This document shows positions 50,313-59,400 of a DNA stretch of 64,000 nt, one piece after another. Origin of the DNA: JAJISG01 sp964347325 (GTDB lineage: Archaea > Thermoplasmatota > Thermoplasmata > RBG-16-68-12 > JAJISG01); assembly GCA_964347325.1 (NCBI GenBank), contig CAYFYA010000001.1, forward strand, positions 124,001 through 188,000. Reading direction: 5' to 3'. The notes beneath the pieces are model-generated. The model searched no databases. It saw only the letters and a list, made by a program, of their open reading frames with translations, and was not told the DNA's origin. How positions within the stretch are numbered: position 1 is the first letter of the stretch; each line of letters opens with the position of its first letter. The position numbers and the translations under genes are program-made.

Positions 50313-50335
50313 TGATGACTGTGGACCTCCTAACG

Positions 50336-50962
50336 CTAGACCGGTGAGAGCGGTGTGATACCCTTCTCGTTTACGAAGACCTTCCTTCCCTCCACCGTAA
50401 GCCGCCCCTCGGCGAAGAGCCGGATGACGTAGGGAAGCACCTGGTGCTCTGCCTCTAGGATCCTATTCGACAGGACCTCTGGCGTGTCCTCGGGGTATAC
50501 TGGAACGGCCTTCTGGAAGATGATGGGTCCGCCGTCGACGCTCTCGTCGACGAAGTGGACCGTGCACCCGCTCACCTTCGAACCCCAATCCACGGCGTCC
50601 TTCTGGGCGTGGGTTCCTGGGAAGGAAGGCAGAATGGACGGGTGGATGTTGATGATCCTCTCACGGAACTGATTGATGAAGTAGCCCGTCACGATCCTCA
50701 TGAAGCCTGCGAAGACCACCAGGTCCACCTCCCTGGCCTTGAGCTCCTTGACCACCTCTCGCTCGAACTCCTCCCTGCTCTTCCCACGGTGGTCTATGTA
50801 GGTCCATGGGACATTGTGCTTCTTCGCCCTCTCGATGACAAGGGCGTCCTTGTTGTTGCAGACCAAGACGGCGATGTCGACATCCAGTTCTCCCCTCTCC
50901 CTGGCATCCACAATGGACTGGAAGTCGGTTCCCCGACCTGAGGCGAGCACTCCCACCTTCAT
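50336..50962 (-). CDS. purN: Phosphoribosylglycinamide formyltransferase
   Basis: The 208-residue enzyme formylates GAR using 10-formyltetrahydrofolate. MKVGVLASGRGTDFQSIVDA binds the substrate phosphate. The active-site asparagine and histidine lie in INIHPSILPSFPGTHAQKDA, and GCTVHFVDESVDGGPIIFQK carries the catalytic Asp region. ATG 50962 follows GATGGAG; GTG 50971 is in frame. It is downstream of purH on the same strand and uses folate made by folD. Confidence 0.93.
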   Translation of the reverse strand: MKVGVLASGRGTDFQSIVDARERGELDVDIAVLVCNNKDALVIERAKKHNVPWTYIDHRGKSREEFEREVVKELKAREVDLVVFAGFMRIVTGYFINQFRERIINIHPSILPSFPGTHAQKDAVDWGSKVSGCTVHFVDESVDGGPIIFQKAVPVYPEDTPEVLSNRILEAEHQVLPYVIRLFAEGRLTVEGRKVFVNEKGITPLSPV

Positions 50963-50980
50963 CGTGGTCACTCCATCACG

Positions 50981-52519
50981 TCAATGCTTGAAGACCCGTA
51001 TTCCCGTGAAGACCATGGCCAATCCGTGTTCATCGGCGGCCTCGATCACTTCCTGATCCCTTATGGAACCGCCAGGCTGGATGACGCCCTCCACCCCCAC
51101 CCTGGCAGCCTCATCGATGCCATCCCGGAAGGGGAAGAAGGCGTCGCTGGCCATGACGCTTCCCCTTGCCTTTTTGCCAGCCTTCAGCCCAGCGACGACG
51201 ACGGAGTCCACCCTGCTCATCTGGCCGCTCCCGATGCCAACCGTGTGCTCCCCCCTCGCCAGGACGATGGCGTTCGATTTCACGTGTCCGAGGACCTTGT
51301 TGGCGAAGAGCATGGAGTCAATCTGCTGCTCCGTGGGTTCCACCTTGGTGACACACTTGAGCTTCGAAGGGTCGATGACGACACGCTCCCTCGATTGAAG
51401 GAGGATCCCACCTCGGATTCCCAGGACCTGGTCCGAGGGCTCCCAGGTGATCTCCCTACCGGTTCTGACGGCGCGGAGCTTCTTCTTGCCCCGTAGCACC
51501 TCGAGGGCTTCTTCCTCGAAGTCCGATGCTATGACCGCCTCGACGAAGTGTTTCTTCATGGCCCAGGCCGTGTCCTCATCCACAATCCGGTTGAAGCCCA
51601 CGACGCAGCCGTAGGCGGACTTAGGGTCGCACTCCCTGGCGAGGCGATAGGCCTCCGCGAGAGTATCGGAGCTAGCGACACCAGAGGCGCTCGTGTGCTT
51701 GATGATGGCCGCTGTGGGCCTGTCGAACTTCATCACCAGCTCCATGGCGGCGTCCAAGTCCAAGATGTTGTTGAAGGAGAGGCCTCGCGCGAAGATTTCC
51801 TCAGAAGTTGCAATCGATGAACCCTGGTAGTGTGGGTCCCGGTAGAAGGAGGCCTTCTGATAGGGATTCTCTCCATACCTGAGTCGGCCTGCCTCTGGGT
51901 AGGCTATCCTGAGCTGTGCCGGTAAAGCGCTTTCGTCCCGCCCTAGGTAGTTGTATATGGCGGTCTCGTACCGGCTCGTGAGGGCGAAGGTCTCGGTGGC
52001 CAGCCGTCGCCTCGTCTCCTTGGAGACGCTACCCCCCCGGGTGGTCAACTCCTTCGCTAGCTCACCATACTGGCTGGGGTGAGTCACGACAGTCACGTAG
52101 GGCCAGTTCTTCGCAGCGGCTCGAAGGAGGGTCAGTCCTCCTACGTCGATCATCTCCATGGCCTCCTCCTCAGGAACCCGCTTCCTCACCGCGTCCTCGA
52201 AGGGGTAGAGGTTGACGACGACGGTATCGATGGGGACCGCTCCCACGGTCTCCAAGTCCTCCATGTCTTCCTCCGAATCCCTCCGTGCCATGATGCCCGC
52301 GAGGATCTTGGGGTGGATCGTTTTAACCCTTCCCTGAAGCAGCTCCTCCCAACCAGTGTGGCTGGTGATACGGTCGACTTCCAGCCCCTGGTCCTCGAGG
52401 TGGCGGGCCGTGCCGTCGCTAGCCATTAGCCGGTGATCTGACTTGAGAAGAACCTCACAGAAGTCCGCGAGACCCTCCTTGTCATAGGCGCTCAATAGTG
52501 CCCAACGGGAGGAGACCAT
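50981..52519 (-). CDS. purH: Bifunctional AICAR transformylase / IMP cyclohydrolase
   Basis: The 512-residue protein catalyses the last two purine steps. The N-terminal cyclohydrolase domain (to about 195) includes ALLSAYDKEGLADF and GRVKTIHPKILAGIMARRD. The C-terminal transformylase domain includes RYGENPYQKASFYRD and the catalytic KHTSASGVAS lysine-histidine, with SDAFFPFRDGIDEAA near the end. The bacterial-type PurH is present in only some archaea; others use PurP and PurO. It has a TTAATTAA promoter at 52549-52556. Confidence 0.94.
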   Translation of the reverse strand: MVSSRWALLSAYDKEGLADFCEVLLKSDHRLMASDGTARHLEDQGLEVDRITSHTGWEELLQGRVKTIHPKILAGIMARRDSEEDMEDLETVGAVPIDTVVVNLYPFEDAVRKRVPEEEAMEMIDVGGLTLLRAAAKNWPYVTVVTHPSQYGELAKELTTRGGSVSKETRRRLATETFALTSRYETAIYNYLGRDESALPAQLRIAYPEAGRLRYGENPYQKASFYRDPHYQGSSIATSEEIFARGLSFNNILDLDAAMELVMKFDRPTAAIIKHTSASGVASSDTLAEAYRLARECDPKSAYGCVVGFNRIVDEDTAWAMKKHFVEAVIASDFEEEALEVLRGKKKLRAVRTGREITWEPSDQVLGIRGGILLQSRERVVIDPSKLKCVTKVEPTEQQIDSMLFANKVLGHVKSNAIVLARGEHTVGIGSGQMSRVDSVVVAGLKAGKKARGSVMASDAFFPFRDGIDEAARVGVEGVIQPGGSIRDQEVIEAADEHGLAMVFTGIRVFKH

Positions 52520-52608
52520 CGCTATTACCAGCCAATTATGGGGAGGAGTTAATTAAGGTTTTTCAGCGGGCAATTCAGTGTGTGGGCGCCGGAGACTGAT
52601 GGGGGAAC

Positions 52609-52618
52609 GTTTAAATAC
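52609..52618 (+). promoter_or_regulatory. Orphan TATA box driving the candidate small RNA
   Basis: GTTTAAATAC is a strong box, but no coding start lies 25-60 bases downstream; folD has its own CCCTTAAC box at 52724-52731. It predicts a transcript start near 52639. Confidence 0.5.
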
Positions 52619-52638
52619 CCGGGGTAAGTAGAAATACC

Positions 52639-52700
52639 ATTGGGTGTCGAATGGGCAACCTCCCCCCTCCTTGAAACCCCACCCATCCGACACCTTTTTC
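52639..52700 (+). ncRNA. Candidate small hairpin RNA with C-rich, anti-SD-like loop
   Basis: The transcript would form a 12-bp hairpin, GGTGTCG (52643-52649) with CGACACC (52688-52694) and ATGGG (52651-52655) with CCCAT (52682-52686), with one A/C mismatch. TTTTT at 52695-52699 follows directly. The 26-base loop contains ACCTCCCCCCTCC, complementary to Shine-Dalgarno sequences. Promoter, hairpin and T-run together resemble an independent RNA gene. The family is unknown. Confidence 0.55.
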
Positions 52701-52723
52701 TCCGATATGGGCGGCCGTAAGAA

Positions 52724-52731
52724 CCCTTAAC
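52724..52731 (+). promoter_or_regulatory. Probable TATA box of folD
   Basis: CCCTTAAC lies about 30-37 bases before ATG 52761. Confidence 0.45.
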
Positions 52732-52760
52732 CCCTCCCCTGCGATGCGCCAAGCGATCGC

Positions 52761-53645
52761 ATGGCCGAAATAATCGATGGCAAGGCCATCGCCGCTGAGA
52801 TCAGAGCGGAACTCAAGGAAGAGATCTCGCGGCTGAGGGAGGCTGGAGTGAAGCTCGGCCTCGCCGCCGTCCTAGTGGGGGATGACCCCGCTTCGAGTAT
52901 CTACGTGGAGACGAAGAGGAAGGCCTCCGCTGAGGTCGGGGTGGAGTCCGAAGTCGTGAGACTGCCCGGCAGCGTCTCCCAGAAGGAACTCCTAGCGAGG
53001 ATCGAGTCCCTCAACAAGGATTCCCGCTACCACGGCATCCTGGTCCAGCTCCCGCTGCCATCACACATCTCCCAGGACGACGTCTTGGACGTCGTGAGCC
53101 TTGAGAAGGACGTCGACGGGTTCAATCCAAGGAGCCTCGGGAGGTTGCTGGCGGGGAGCCCCTCCTTCGTTCCCGCCACGCCTCTGGGAATCCGAGAGCT
53201 CCTCGTGCGGTCCGGCCATCCCCCCGATGGGAAGGATGTGGTCATCGTGGGGAGGAGCAACATCGTGGGCAAGCCCTTAGCTGCCCTCCTCATGCAGAAG
53301 GCCAGGGGCGCCAATGCTACTGTGACGATATGTCACTCCTCCACCGAGCGGTTGGAGGAGCACACGGGGAGGGCTGACATCCTGGTGGTGGCTGCTGGAA
53401 GGCCCGAGCTGTTACGTGGGGACATGGTGAAAGAGGGAGCCGTGGTCATCGATGTTGGGGTCAATCGGGTGAAGGACTCCTCAAAGCCGAAGGGATACAG
53501 GGTCGTTGGCGACGTCCTCTTCGAGGAGGTGTCCCGGGTAGCAGGCGCGATCACCCCCGTCCCAGGAGGGGTGGGCCCCATGACCGTGGCAATGCTCTTG
53601 CGTAACACCGTGGCGGCTGGAAAGGGGCTGGCCGAAAAGCTATAA
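52761..53645 (+). CDS. folD: Methylenetetrahydrofolate dehydrogenase / cyclohydrolase
   Basis: The 294-residue enzyme oxidises 5,10-methylene-THF and opens 5,10-methenyl-THF to 10-formyl-THF, which is used by PurN and PurH. The catalytic tyrosine-lysine region is SIYVETKRKASAEVG, the substrate segment is GILVQLPLPSHISQDDVLD with EKDVDGFNP, and VVIVGRSNIVGKPLAALL is the NADP site. TPVPGGVGPMTVAMLL is the C-terminal signature. Its position between purH and purD links it to purine synthesis. Confidence 0.95.
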   Translation: MAEIIDGKAIAAEIRAELKEEISRLREAGVKLGLAAVLVGDDPASSIYVETKRKASAEVGVESEVVRLPGSVSQKELLARIESLNKDSRYHGILVQLPLPSHISQDDVLDVVSLEKDVDGFNPRSLGRLLAGSPSFVPATPLGIRELLVRSGHPPDGKDVVIVGRSNIVGKPLAALLMQKARGANATVTICHSSTERLEEHTGRADILVVAAGRPELLRGDMVKEGAVVIDVGVNRVKDSSKPKGYRVVGDVLFEEVSRVAGAITPVPGGVGPMTVAMLLRNTVAAGKGLAEKL

Positions 53646-53674
53646 CCTGCCCGCAGTTAATTGGCTGTGGTCCC

Positions 53675-54997
53675 TTGAAGGTCCTGGCTGTAGGGGGGGG
53701 AGGAAGGGAGCACGCCATCGTCGAGGCCCTGAGGTCAGGCGGAGCCCATGTCTACGCCGTCATGAAGAACAAAAACCCTGGAATCGCCAGGGCGTCCAAG
53801 GAGTTCCTCCTGGCTGACGAGGTCGACGTCGACAAGGTCGTTGCCTGGGGTGTCGATCGCGGAGCGGACATCGCGATCATCGGGCCTGAGGCCCCCCTTG
53901 GACACGCCCTCGTCGACCGGCTGGAGGAGAGGGAAATCCCCACGGTGGGGCCGACTCAAGCCGCTGCGCAGATCGAACTCTCCAAGGAGTTCGCCCGGGA
54001 CTTGATGAAGAGTCACGACGTCCCCGGACTGGTGGAGTATCAGGCCATCGACGACCTGGAGGAGGCGCGGCAGTTCCTGAGGGATGTGGACTACCCGGTG
54101 GTCATCAAGCCCATCGGCCTCACCGGCGGGAAGGGGGTGAAGGTGATGGGAGACCACTTCCAGACCCAGGAGGAAGCCCTGGCCTGTGTGAAGGAGGTGT
54201 TTGACAAGAGGATAGGAGGCCAGGCGCGGGTCCTGATCGAACGTAGGGAGGAGGGGGAGGAGTTCTCACTCCAGGCCTTCACCGACGGCGTTCATCTGTC
54301 GCCCATGCCGGCCGTCCAAGACTACAAGAGGGCCTATGAGGGGGACGAGGGACCCAACACCGGTGGCATGGGCTCCATCTCCGATGTCGACGGTCTCCTG
54401 CCGTTCATGGAGCAGGGGGAGTACGATGCGGCGGTTATGATTATGAGGCGGACGATAGAGGCCATGGGGTCCCAAGGGATACCCTACAAGGGCGTGCTCT
54501 ACGGAGGTTTCATCCTGACTGCGGAGGGACCGAAGGTCCTGGAGTTCAACGCCCGCTTCGGGGACCCGGAGGCCATGAATGTTCTACCGATCCTCGACGA
54601 GGACCTGGTGGAGATTTGCTGGGACATCGTGGATGGCGGACTGAGGGAGGAGACCCCCTTCAAGCCCTTGGCCACCGTCTGCAAGTACGTGGTCCCTGAG
54701 GGATACGGCACCCAATCCCTGGCGGGGGAGCCGCTGGAAGTCGACGAGGGCGCCCTACGGGATGGTGGGGCGATCCTGTACTACGCCTCCGTCGACGAGC
54801 GGGATGGCTCCGTCCTGACAACCACGTCCAGGTCTCTGGCGGTCGTGGGCGTCGCTGAGGAGCTCTCCGGTGCCGCGGAACAGGCTGAGGAAGCCCTTAA
54901 GCACGTCAGCGGACGTGTGTTCATGCGGCACGATATCGGAGAGCCTTGGCTCGTTGAGAAGAAGGTGGCGAGGATGAAGGCAATAAGGGGTGGTTAA
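53675..54997 (+). CDS. purD: Phosphoribosylamine-glycine ligase
   Basis: The 440-residue ATP-grasp enzyme forms GAR. It begins KVLAVGGGGREHAIVEALRS; the ATP-grasp domain shows YPVVIKPIGLTGGKGVKVM, VLIERREEGEEFSLQAFTDG and EGPKVLEFNARFGDPEAMNV, and DYKRAYEGDEGPNTGGMGS is the substrate loop. It starts at TTG 53675, with GTTAATTGG shortly upstream. It follows folD by 29 bases and precedes the translin gene by two. Confidence 0.93.
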   Translation: MKVLAVGGGGREHAIVEALRSGGAHVYAVMKNKNPGIARASKEFLLADEVDVDKVVAWGVDRGADIAIIGPEAPLGHALVDRLEEREIPTVGPTQAAAQIELSKEFARDLMKSHDVPGLVEYQAIDDLEEARQFLRDVDYPVVIKPIGLTGGKGVKVMGDHFQTQEEALACVKEVFDKRIGGQARVLIERREEGEEFSLQAFTDGVHLSPMPAVQDYKRAYEGDEGPNTGGMGSISDVDGLLPFMEQGEYDAAVMIMRRTIEAMGSQGIPYKGVLYGGFILTAEGPKVLEFNARFGDPEAMNVLPILDEDLVEICWDIVDGGLREETPFKPLATVCKYVVPEGYGTQSLAGEPLEVDEGALRDGGAILYYASVDERDGSVLTTTSRSLAVVGVAEELSGAAEQAEEALKHVSGRVFMRHDIGEPWLVEKKVARMKAIRGG

Positions 54998-54999
54998 CC

Positions 55000-55641
55000 A
55001 TGGGCCTCCTTGACAAGACCAGATTGGTGGAGCTTAAGAAGATACTGGACTCCATCGAGCGAGAGATGGAGGAAAAGGACACCGTGCGAGAGCTGGCTCT
55101 CAAGTCAAGCCGCGCCATCGCGCGGCTCTCCGTCAGTGCTTTGGGGGGCCTGCATCGTCAGGAGAAAGTGGAAGACGTCCTCGAGCAGGCGAGGGAAGAA
55201 GCCCTCAAGCTAAGGAGCCTGCTGAAGGAGCATCCCGACATCTATCACTCCGGATTCGTAGAGAACGCCCATCAAGACATGACGGAGGCCTTCGTCTCGT
55301 ACTGCCTGATACAGGACAAGGCGCTCCCTGACCCCGAGGACCTTGCCGTGACCCGCAGGGCATACATCCTGGGCCTGGGGGACGTCATAGGTGAGCTCCG
55401 TCGTCACGCCCTAGAGAGGCTGAGGGCCGGAAACGTCGACGACGCCAGGGACGCGTTGGACGCCATGGAGACGCTATACCAGGGACTCATGAGGTTCGAC
55501 TACCCCACTGCTCTGGTGGCCGTCAAGCGCAAGCAGGACATAGCTCGTGGTCTTCTGGAGAAGACGAGAGGCGAGGTGGCTGTCGCCATTAGGAGCTTCG
55601 AGCTGGAGAAAAAGCTCGACGAACTCGGCAATGATGCGTGA
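55000..55641 (+). CDS. Translin-family protein
   Basis: The 213-residue all-helical protein matches the archaeal translin/TRAX family. It shows a basic N-terminal helix (LVELKKILDSIEREME), HPDIYHSGFVENAHQDMTEA in the middle, and YILGLGDVIGELRRHALERL, LMRFDYPTALVAVKRKQDIA typical of the C-terminal half. Eukaryotic translin-TRAX (C3PO) binds RNA and single-stranded DNA and processes tRNA 5' leaders. The catalytic acidic residues of TRAX are not clearly identifiable here. It is co-transcribed with purD. Confidence 0.82.
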   Translation: MGLLDKTRLVELKKILDSIEREMEEKDTVRELALKSSRAIARLSVSALGGLHRQEKVEDVLEQAREEALKLRSLLKEHPDIYHSGFVENAHQDMTEAFVSYCLIQDKALPDPEDLAVTRRAYILGLGDVIGELRRHALERLRAGNVDDARDALDAMETLYQGLMRFDYPTALVAVKRKQDIARGLLEKTRGEVAVAIRSFELEKKLDELGNDA

Positions 55642-56406
55642 CTACTTCTGCCTCCGCCGGCGGCGGATGGCGGCGACGATAAAAACGGCTACCACCAGCC
55701 CCACCACAATCCCAACGACGATGAAGACGGGGTTAATGGGTTCTCCGGTCCTGTAGAAGGTCTTCTCGATCGCGACCTCCCCCAAGGCAGACTCGACGAT
55801 GCCGTTCTTGTTGAAATCGACGTGGATCTTCAGGGTGTGCGCTCCCTCCCCAAGGCCCACGGGCAGATATTCAAAGGTCACGGTCTTCCTATCTCCAGGG
55901 GTCAGCCTGTCCAGGACGGCCTCGCCGACGAGCACGCCATCGAGATAGAGCAGGACCGGGACGTTCTGGACCTCCACATCCCCAGTGTTCTCGATCTCAG
56001 CGGCGATCTGGAGCGGGATTAGGACCTGAATGCGCTCAGTAGCGAACCCCACCTCGAAATCGGCGTCCTTGGTGGAGTTGACCTCCACCACGAGACTCAC
56101 CACCTGCTCGGTGGACGGCATGGTGACGTTGAAGCTGAAGGTGTTGTTTTGAGAACTCATCTCCAACGGGTTGTCCTCGAGAGGTGCTGCTCCCGCCAGA
56201 TCCGGTCCCGTCAGCCACGCCTTCAGTAGGTAGGTACCGTTGTCCTCCCCGGGTCCTCCCGCCGCGGTGACGTTTACGAACACGGTCTGAAGGGTCCCAG
56301 CCTCCGTCGGCGCCAAGATAATGATGGTAATCGGTGCTTGCGCCTGCGCGGTGGCGGGGATGAGAGCGAACAGCAGGAGGACCGTAAGCAAGGCGCCGAT
56401 CCTCAT
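55642..56406 (-). CDS. Secreted CARDB-like protein with C-terminal membrane anchor
   Basis: The 254-residue protein has a signal peptide (MRIGALLTVLLLFALIPATA, cleavage near AQA) and two beta-sandwich regions, the second CARDB-like (AAEIENTGDVEVQNVPVLLY). A Ca-loop-like DFNKNGIVESALGE follows. A single C-terminal helix (FIVVGIVVGLVVAVFIVAAI) ends in RRRRRQK, which leaves the bulk outside the cell. Several NxS/T sites (NVT, NGT, NNT, NST) are potential N-glycosylation sites. Its ATG overlaps the AglB stop (ATGA), so it is likely a partner or substrate. Confidence 0.75.
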   Translation of the reverse strand: MRIGALLTVLLLFALIPATAQAQAPITIIILAPTEAGTLQTVFVNVTAAGGPGEDNGTYLLKAWLTGPDLAGAAPLEDNPLEMSSQNNTFSFNVTMPSTEQVVSLVVEVNSTKDADFEVGFATERIQVLIPLQIAAEIENTGDVEVQNVPVLLYLDGVLVGEAVLDRLTPGDRKTVTFEYLPVGLGEGAHTLKIHVDFNKNGIVESALGEVAIEKTFYRTGEPINPVFIVVGIVVGLVVAVFIVAAIRRRRRQK

Positions 56407-59400
56407 CGCCTCCGCCCCCTGCTTCGACGCCTACGGATGAAGAGGATGGCCGCGATGGCACCCACTGCAGCTATCAGACCATAGACCAGGAACGGGAACT
56501 CCGGTGGGGTGAGCTGTATGTTCCTACCGGTGACATCCACTCCATCGACGGGTATGCTCAGGGTGGCGAAACTCAGCTGAACGCTGAGGGTCGCTCTGAC
56601 CTTGGTGTCCGTCTGGGATCTGACCTCAAGGACGGCCTGTGAGGTGTCGACAGGACCGACGGCCTCCAGCCGAAGAGTCACAGAGGAGGAGCTCCCGGCC
56701 GTCACCATGATGTTCTCAAGGGTGGTGTTCCGTATCTGCTCCCCCAGGACGAGCCTTGGTCTCCAACCCTGGGTGATCAGGGTGCCAGGGTTGAGCAGCT
56801 CCAGGCTGAAGTCGTCCCTGCCATTCCCCGTGTTGACAATCTGCACCTGATACTCCAGGGCTTCGGGCGAGAGGGCCGGAGGCTGTGGGGATAGTCTGAG
56901 ATCCACATCCCTCAGATGAACAATGTCCAGCTCGACCGTGATCAGATCGGTCACGCCGACCCTTGACGCTGAGCTAGCTTCGATGAAGATTGACGGGTGA
57001 TCCACCAGGGCGTCAGCCGTCGTGGTGATAGTGACTCTGGTCGTGGTTTCGTTGCTGTGGCCGAAGGGGAGCCGGATGGATGAGGGCTCGAATTTGAAGT
57101 CCCAATCGCCGGGGCTACCCTCGAACACGTACTCATCCTCGACGTTGCCTATATTCCTCACGGTGATGGTGTAGACCACGGACTCCCCGGGGAGAATCGT
57201 GGCTCTCTCCGACTCATCCCACGCGAGTTCCACCTCCGGAAGGTCTACACGCTCGAGGAGAAGGTTGAGAAGGGTGTCACCCTGGAGGTCGAGAGTGGTC
57301 GCGTCGGTATATTGGACCTCGATCCCCCGTTCGAGCTTCTGGGCGGTCGCATCGACGATGTACTCGCCTCGCGGCAAGTGGACGCCGAAGAGACCGGACT
57401 CGTCCGAGGCGAAGCTGACGCTAGCCACGCCTCGGAAGGTAAGGGTAACCTCTGTGTTCACAACGTCCTTCAGGTCGGCCACGCCTGCAACGAGGTACCC
57501 TTTCTCAAGGACCACGTCGAACTTGTTCTCGACCTCCGGCAGCACGGTCAAACTTGAGAGGCTGACCCAACTGCCGATCTCTCGGATTGCGTACACGTTG
57601 TAGGATCCGGGGGCGAGGGTAAGGTCGTAGGAGCCAGGAACGTTGAAGGAGGCGGAAATGGCAGTCTCGTTGGCCGCCTCTAAAATGATCTTCGCCGAGG
57701 CGGGCTGGCCCGAGAGCAGCACACTGCCCGTGACGGTCGCGTTGTCGAGAGTACGCACCGCGGACAGGGCGAGATCCAAATCCTCCCCTGAGATGAGCGT
57801 GACCTCCTGGTCGAGGGTGTAGCGCACGAACCGTCGATCTCCGTCCAACCGGTCCACTCCATGCCAGTCAATCGACAGATCGTAGGATCCAGCGTCCAGG
57901 GCGATCTCGTACTCTCCAGACTGACCCGTGGAAGTGCTGAGGATAGCGCCATCCTCCCGCTGAAATTCCAGGAGAAGGGCCCTGTCCACGCTGGTGCCAT
58001 CGACGCTGAGTACACCGCTGAGAACCGCAGCCAACCTCAGGGAGGTGATGTTGGTGGCAGGGGCAGATATGTTGGTCGGCGAGGCTATAGTGAGGTGTTC
58101 GAGGAGAACGTATCTCTGGGCGCCGAACTCGGACAAACCGTAGAGTGTGTAGGCACCTGGTTGCAGGAACTGCGCGAAGGACCCGAGGACAGCTACCGTC
58201 ACCGTCTCCGGGCCGCTGAACGAGAGGTTTCCTGTGAAGGGACTCCCTTCGACAGTCAGGAACCCCTCCACATTGACGCGCTTCACGATCTCCAGCTGGA
58301 GACCGCTTACGGGCTTCCCCACGGCGACCCTCAGCGTCTGAGGCTCGAGATTCTGAAGGCGGACTCCCTCCACAAGGGTGGTGTCCACCACCACCTCGTA
58401 CAGTCCCGGCACTAGCGCGGCCGTGAACAGTCCCGCAGAATCGGCAGTCACCTCCAGTGTCTCAGCCCCGTCACGGATTGCCTGGAATAGGACTGAGATT
58501 CCCCCGAAGTCTATCGAGGCCTGGGAGAGAAGCCTTCCCTGCACGGTCTGGGTTATGGGGACCAATGCGATCTCGCCTACCTCGCCAAGCTCGGAAGGGT
58601 TGAGAGGTCCGAGGGAGACGCGGTGGAAGCCCTCCTCCTCGATGGTCAGGGTGTACTCTCTGAGATTCAGCAGCGGGATCTGGTAGTCTCCGTCCCGATC
58701 TGTCAGGGCCGCCAGGCGGTTACCTCCCGTGTCCACGAAGTCGACCCTGACCGCCCCCATCCCTTCGCCGGGGTCCCAGCTCCCGTTGCCGTTGAAATCA
58801 CGGTAGACCCTTCCCACCGTCGGAGTGGCCCTCGTCAGCTGAATGTCCATGCTCGTCGACTGGGTCAGCGTCAGGGTGGAAGTGTGCTGCTGGGCCTCGA
58901 AGATGGACCAGAGCCGATAGGAGCCGGGGGGAAGGCGTGCGAGGAAGGTACCAGCGGCACCGGTTGTCAGGGTGAAGGGGGCGGTATTGCTCTCGAAGGT
59001 GACGAGGGCGCCAGCTGCCGGCTCTCCGGCGGCGGTGGCGACCACACCCTCGACCCGGACCGCCCCCAGGAGGTTGATTTGCCACTGGAGATCCAACCCC
59101 TCCCTCACTGTGAGGGATCCCAGGAAGGCGTAGGCGCGTCCGTCCTTGAAGTGGAGGGCGTAGGCGCTGTACTTTCCCTCCGGGAGATTTAGGTCGAATC
59201 GGCCCGAGGAGTCCGAGGTGAAGCTGATGGTGCGTTCGACCCTCGAACTGTGGAGGTTGACAGTGACGCTGGGTGTGGGCCTGAAGTTGATCAGCGTTCT
59301 CCCGTGGACCGCACCCAGAGGGCGTATCGTCAGGTCCACCGTTGCGTTTCTGGCCTGGACGACCCTCACGTTTGTTGGGAGGGAGCCTCGGCCTCCCAGG

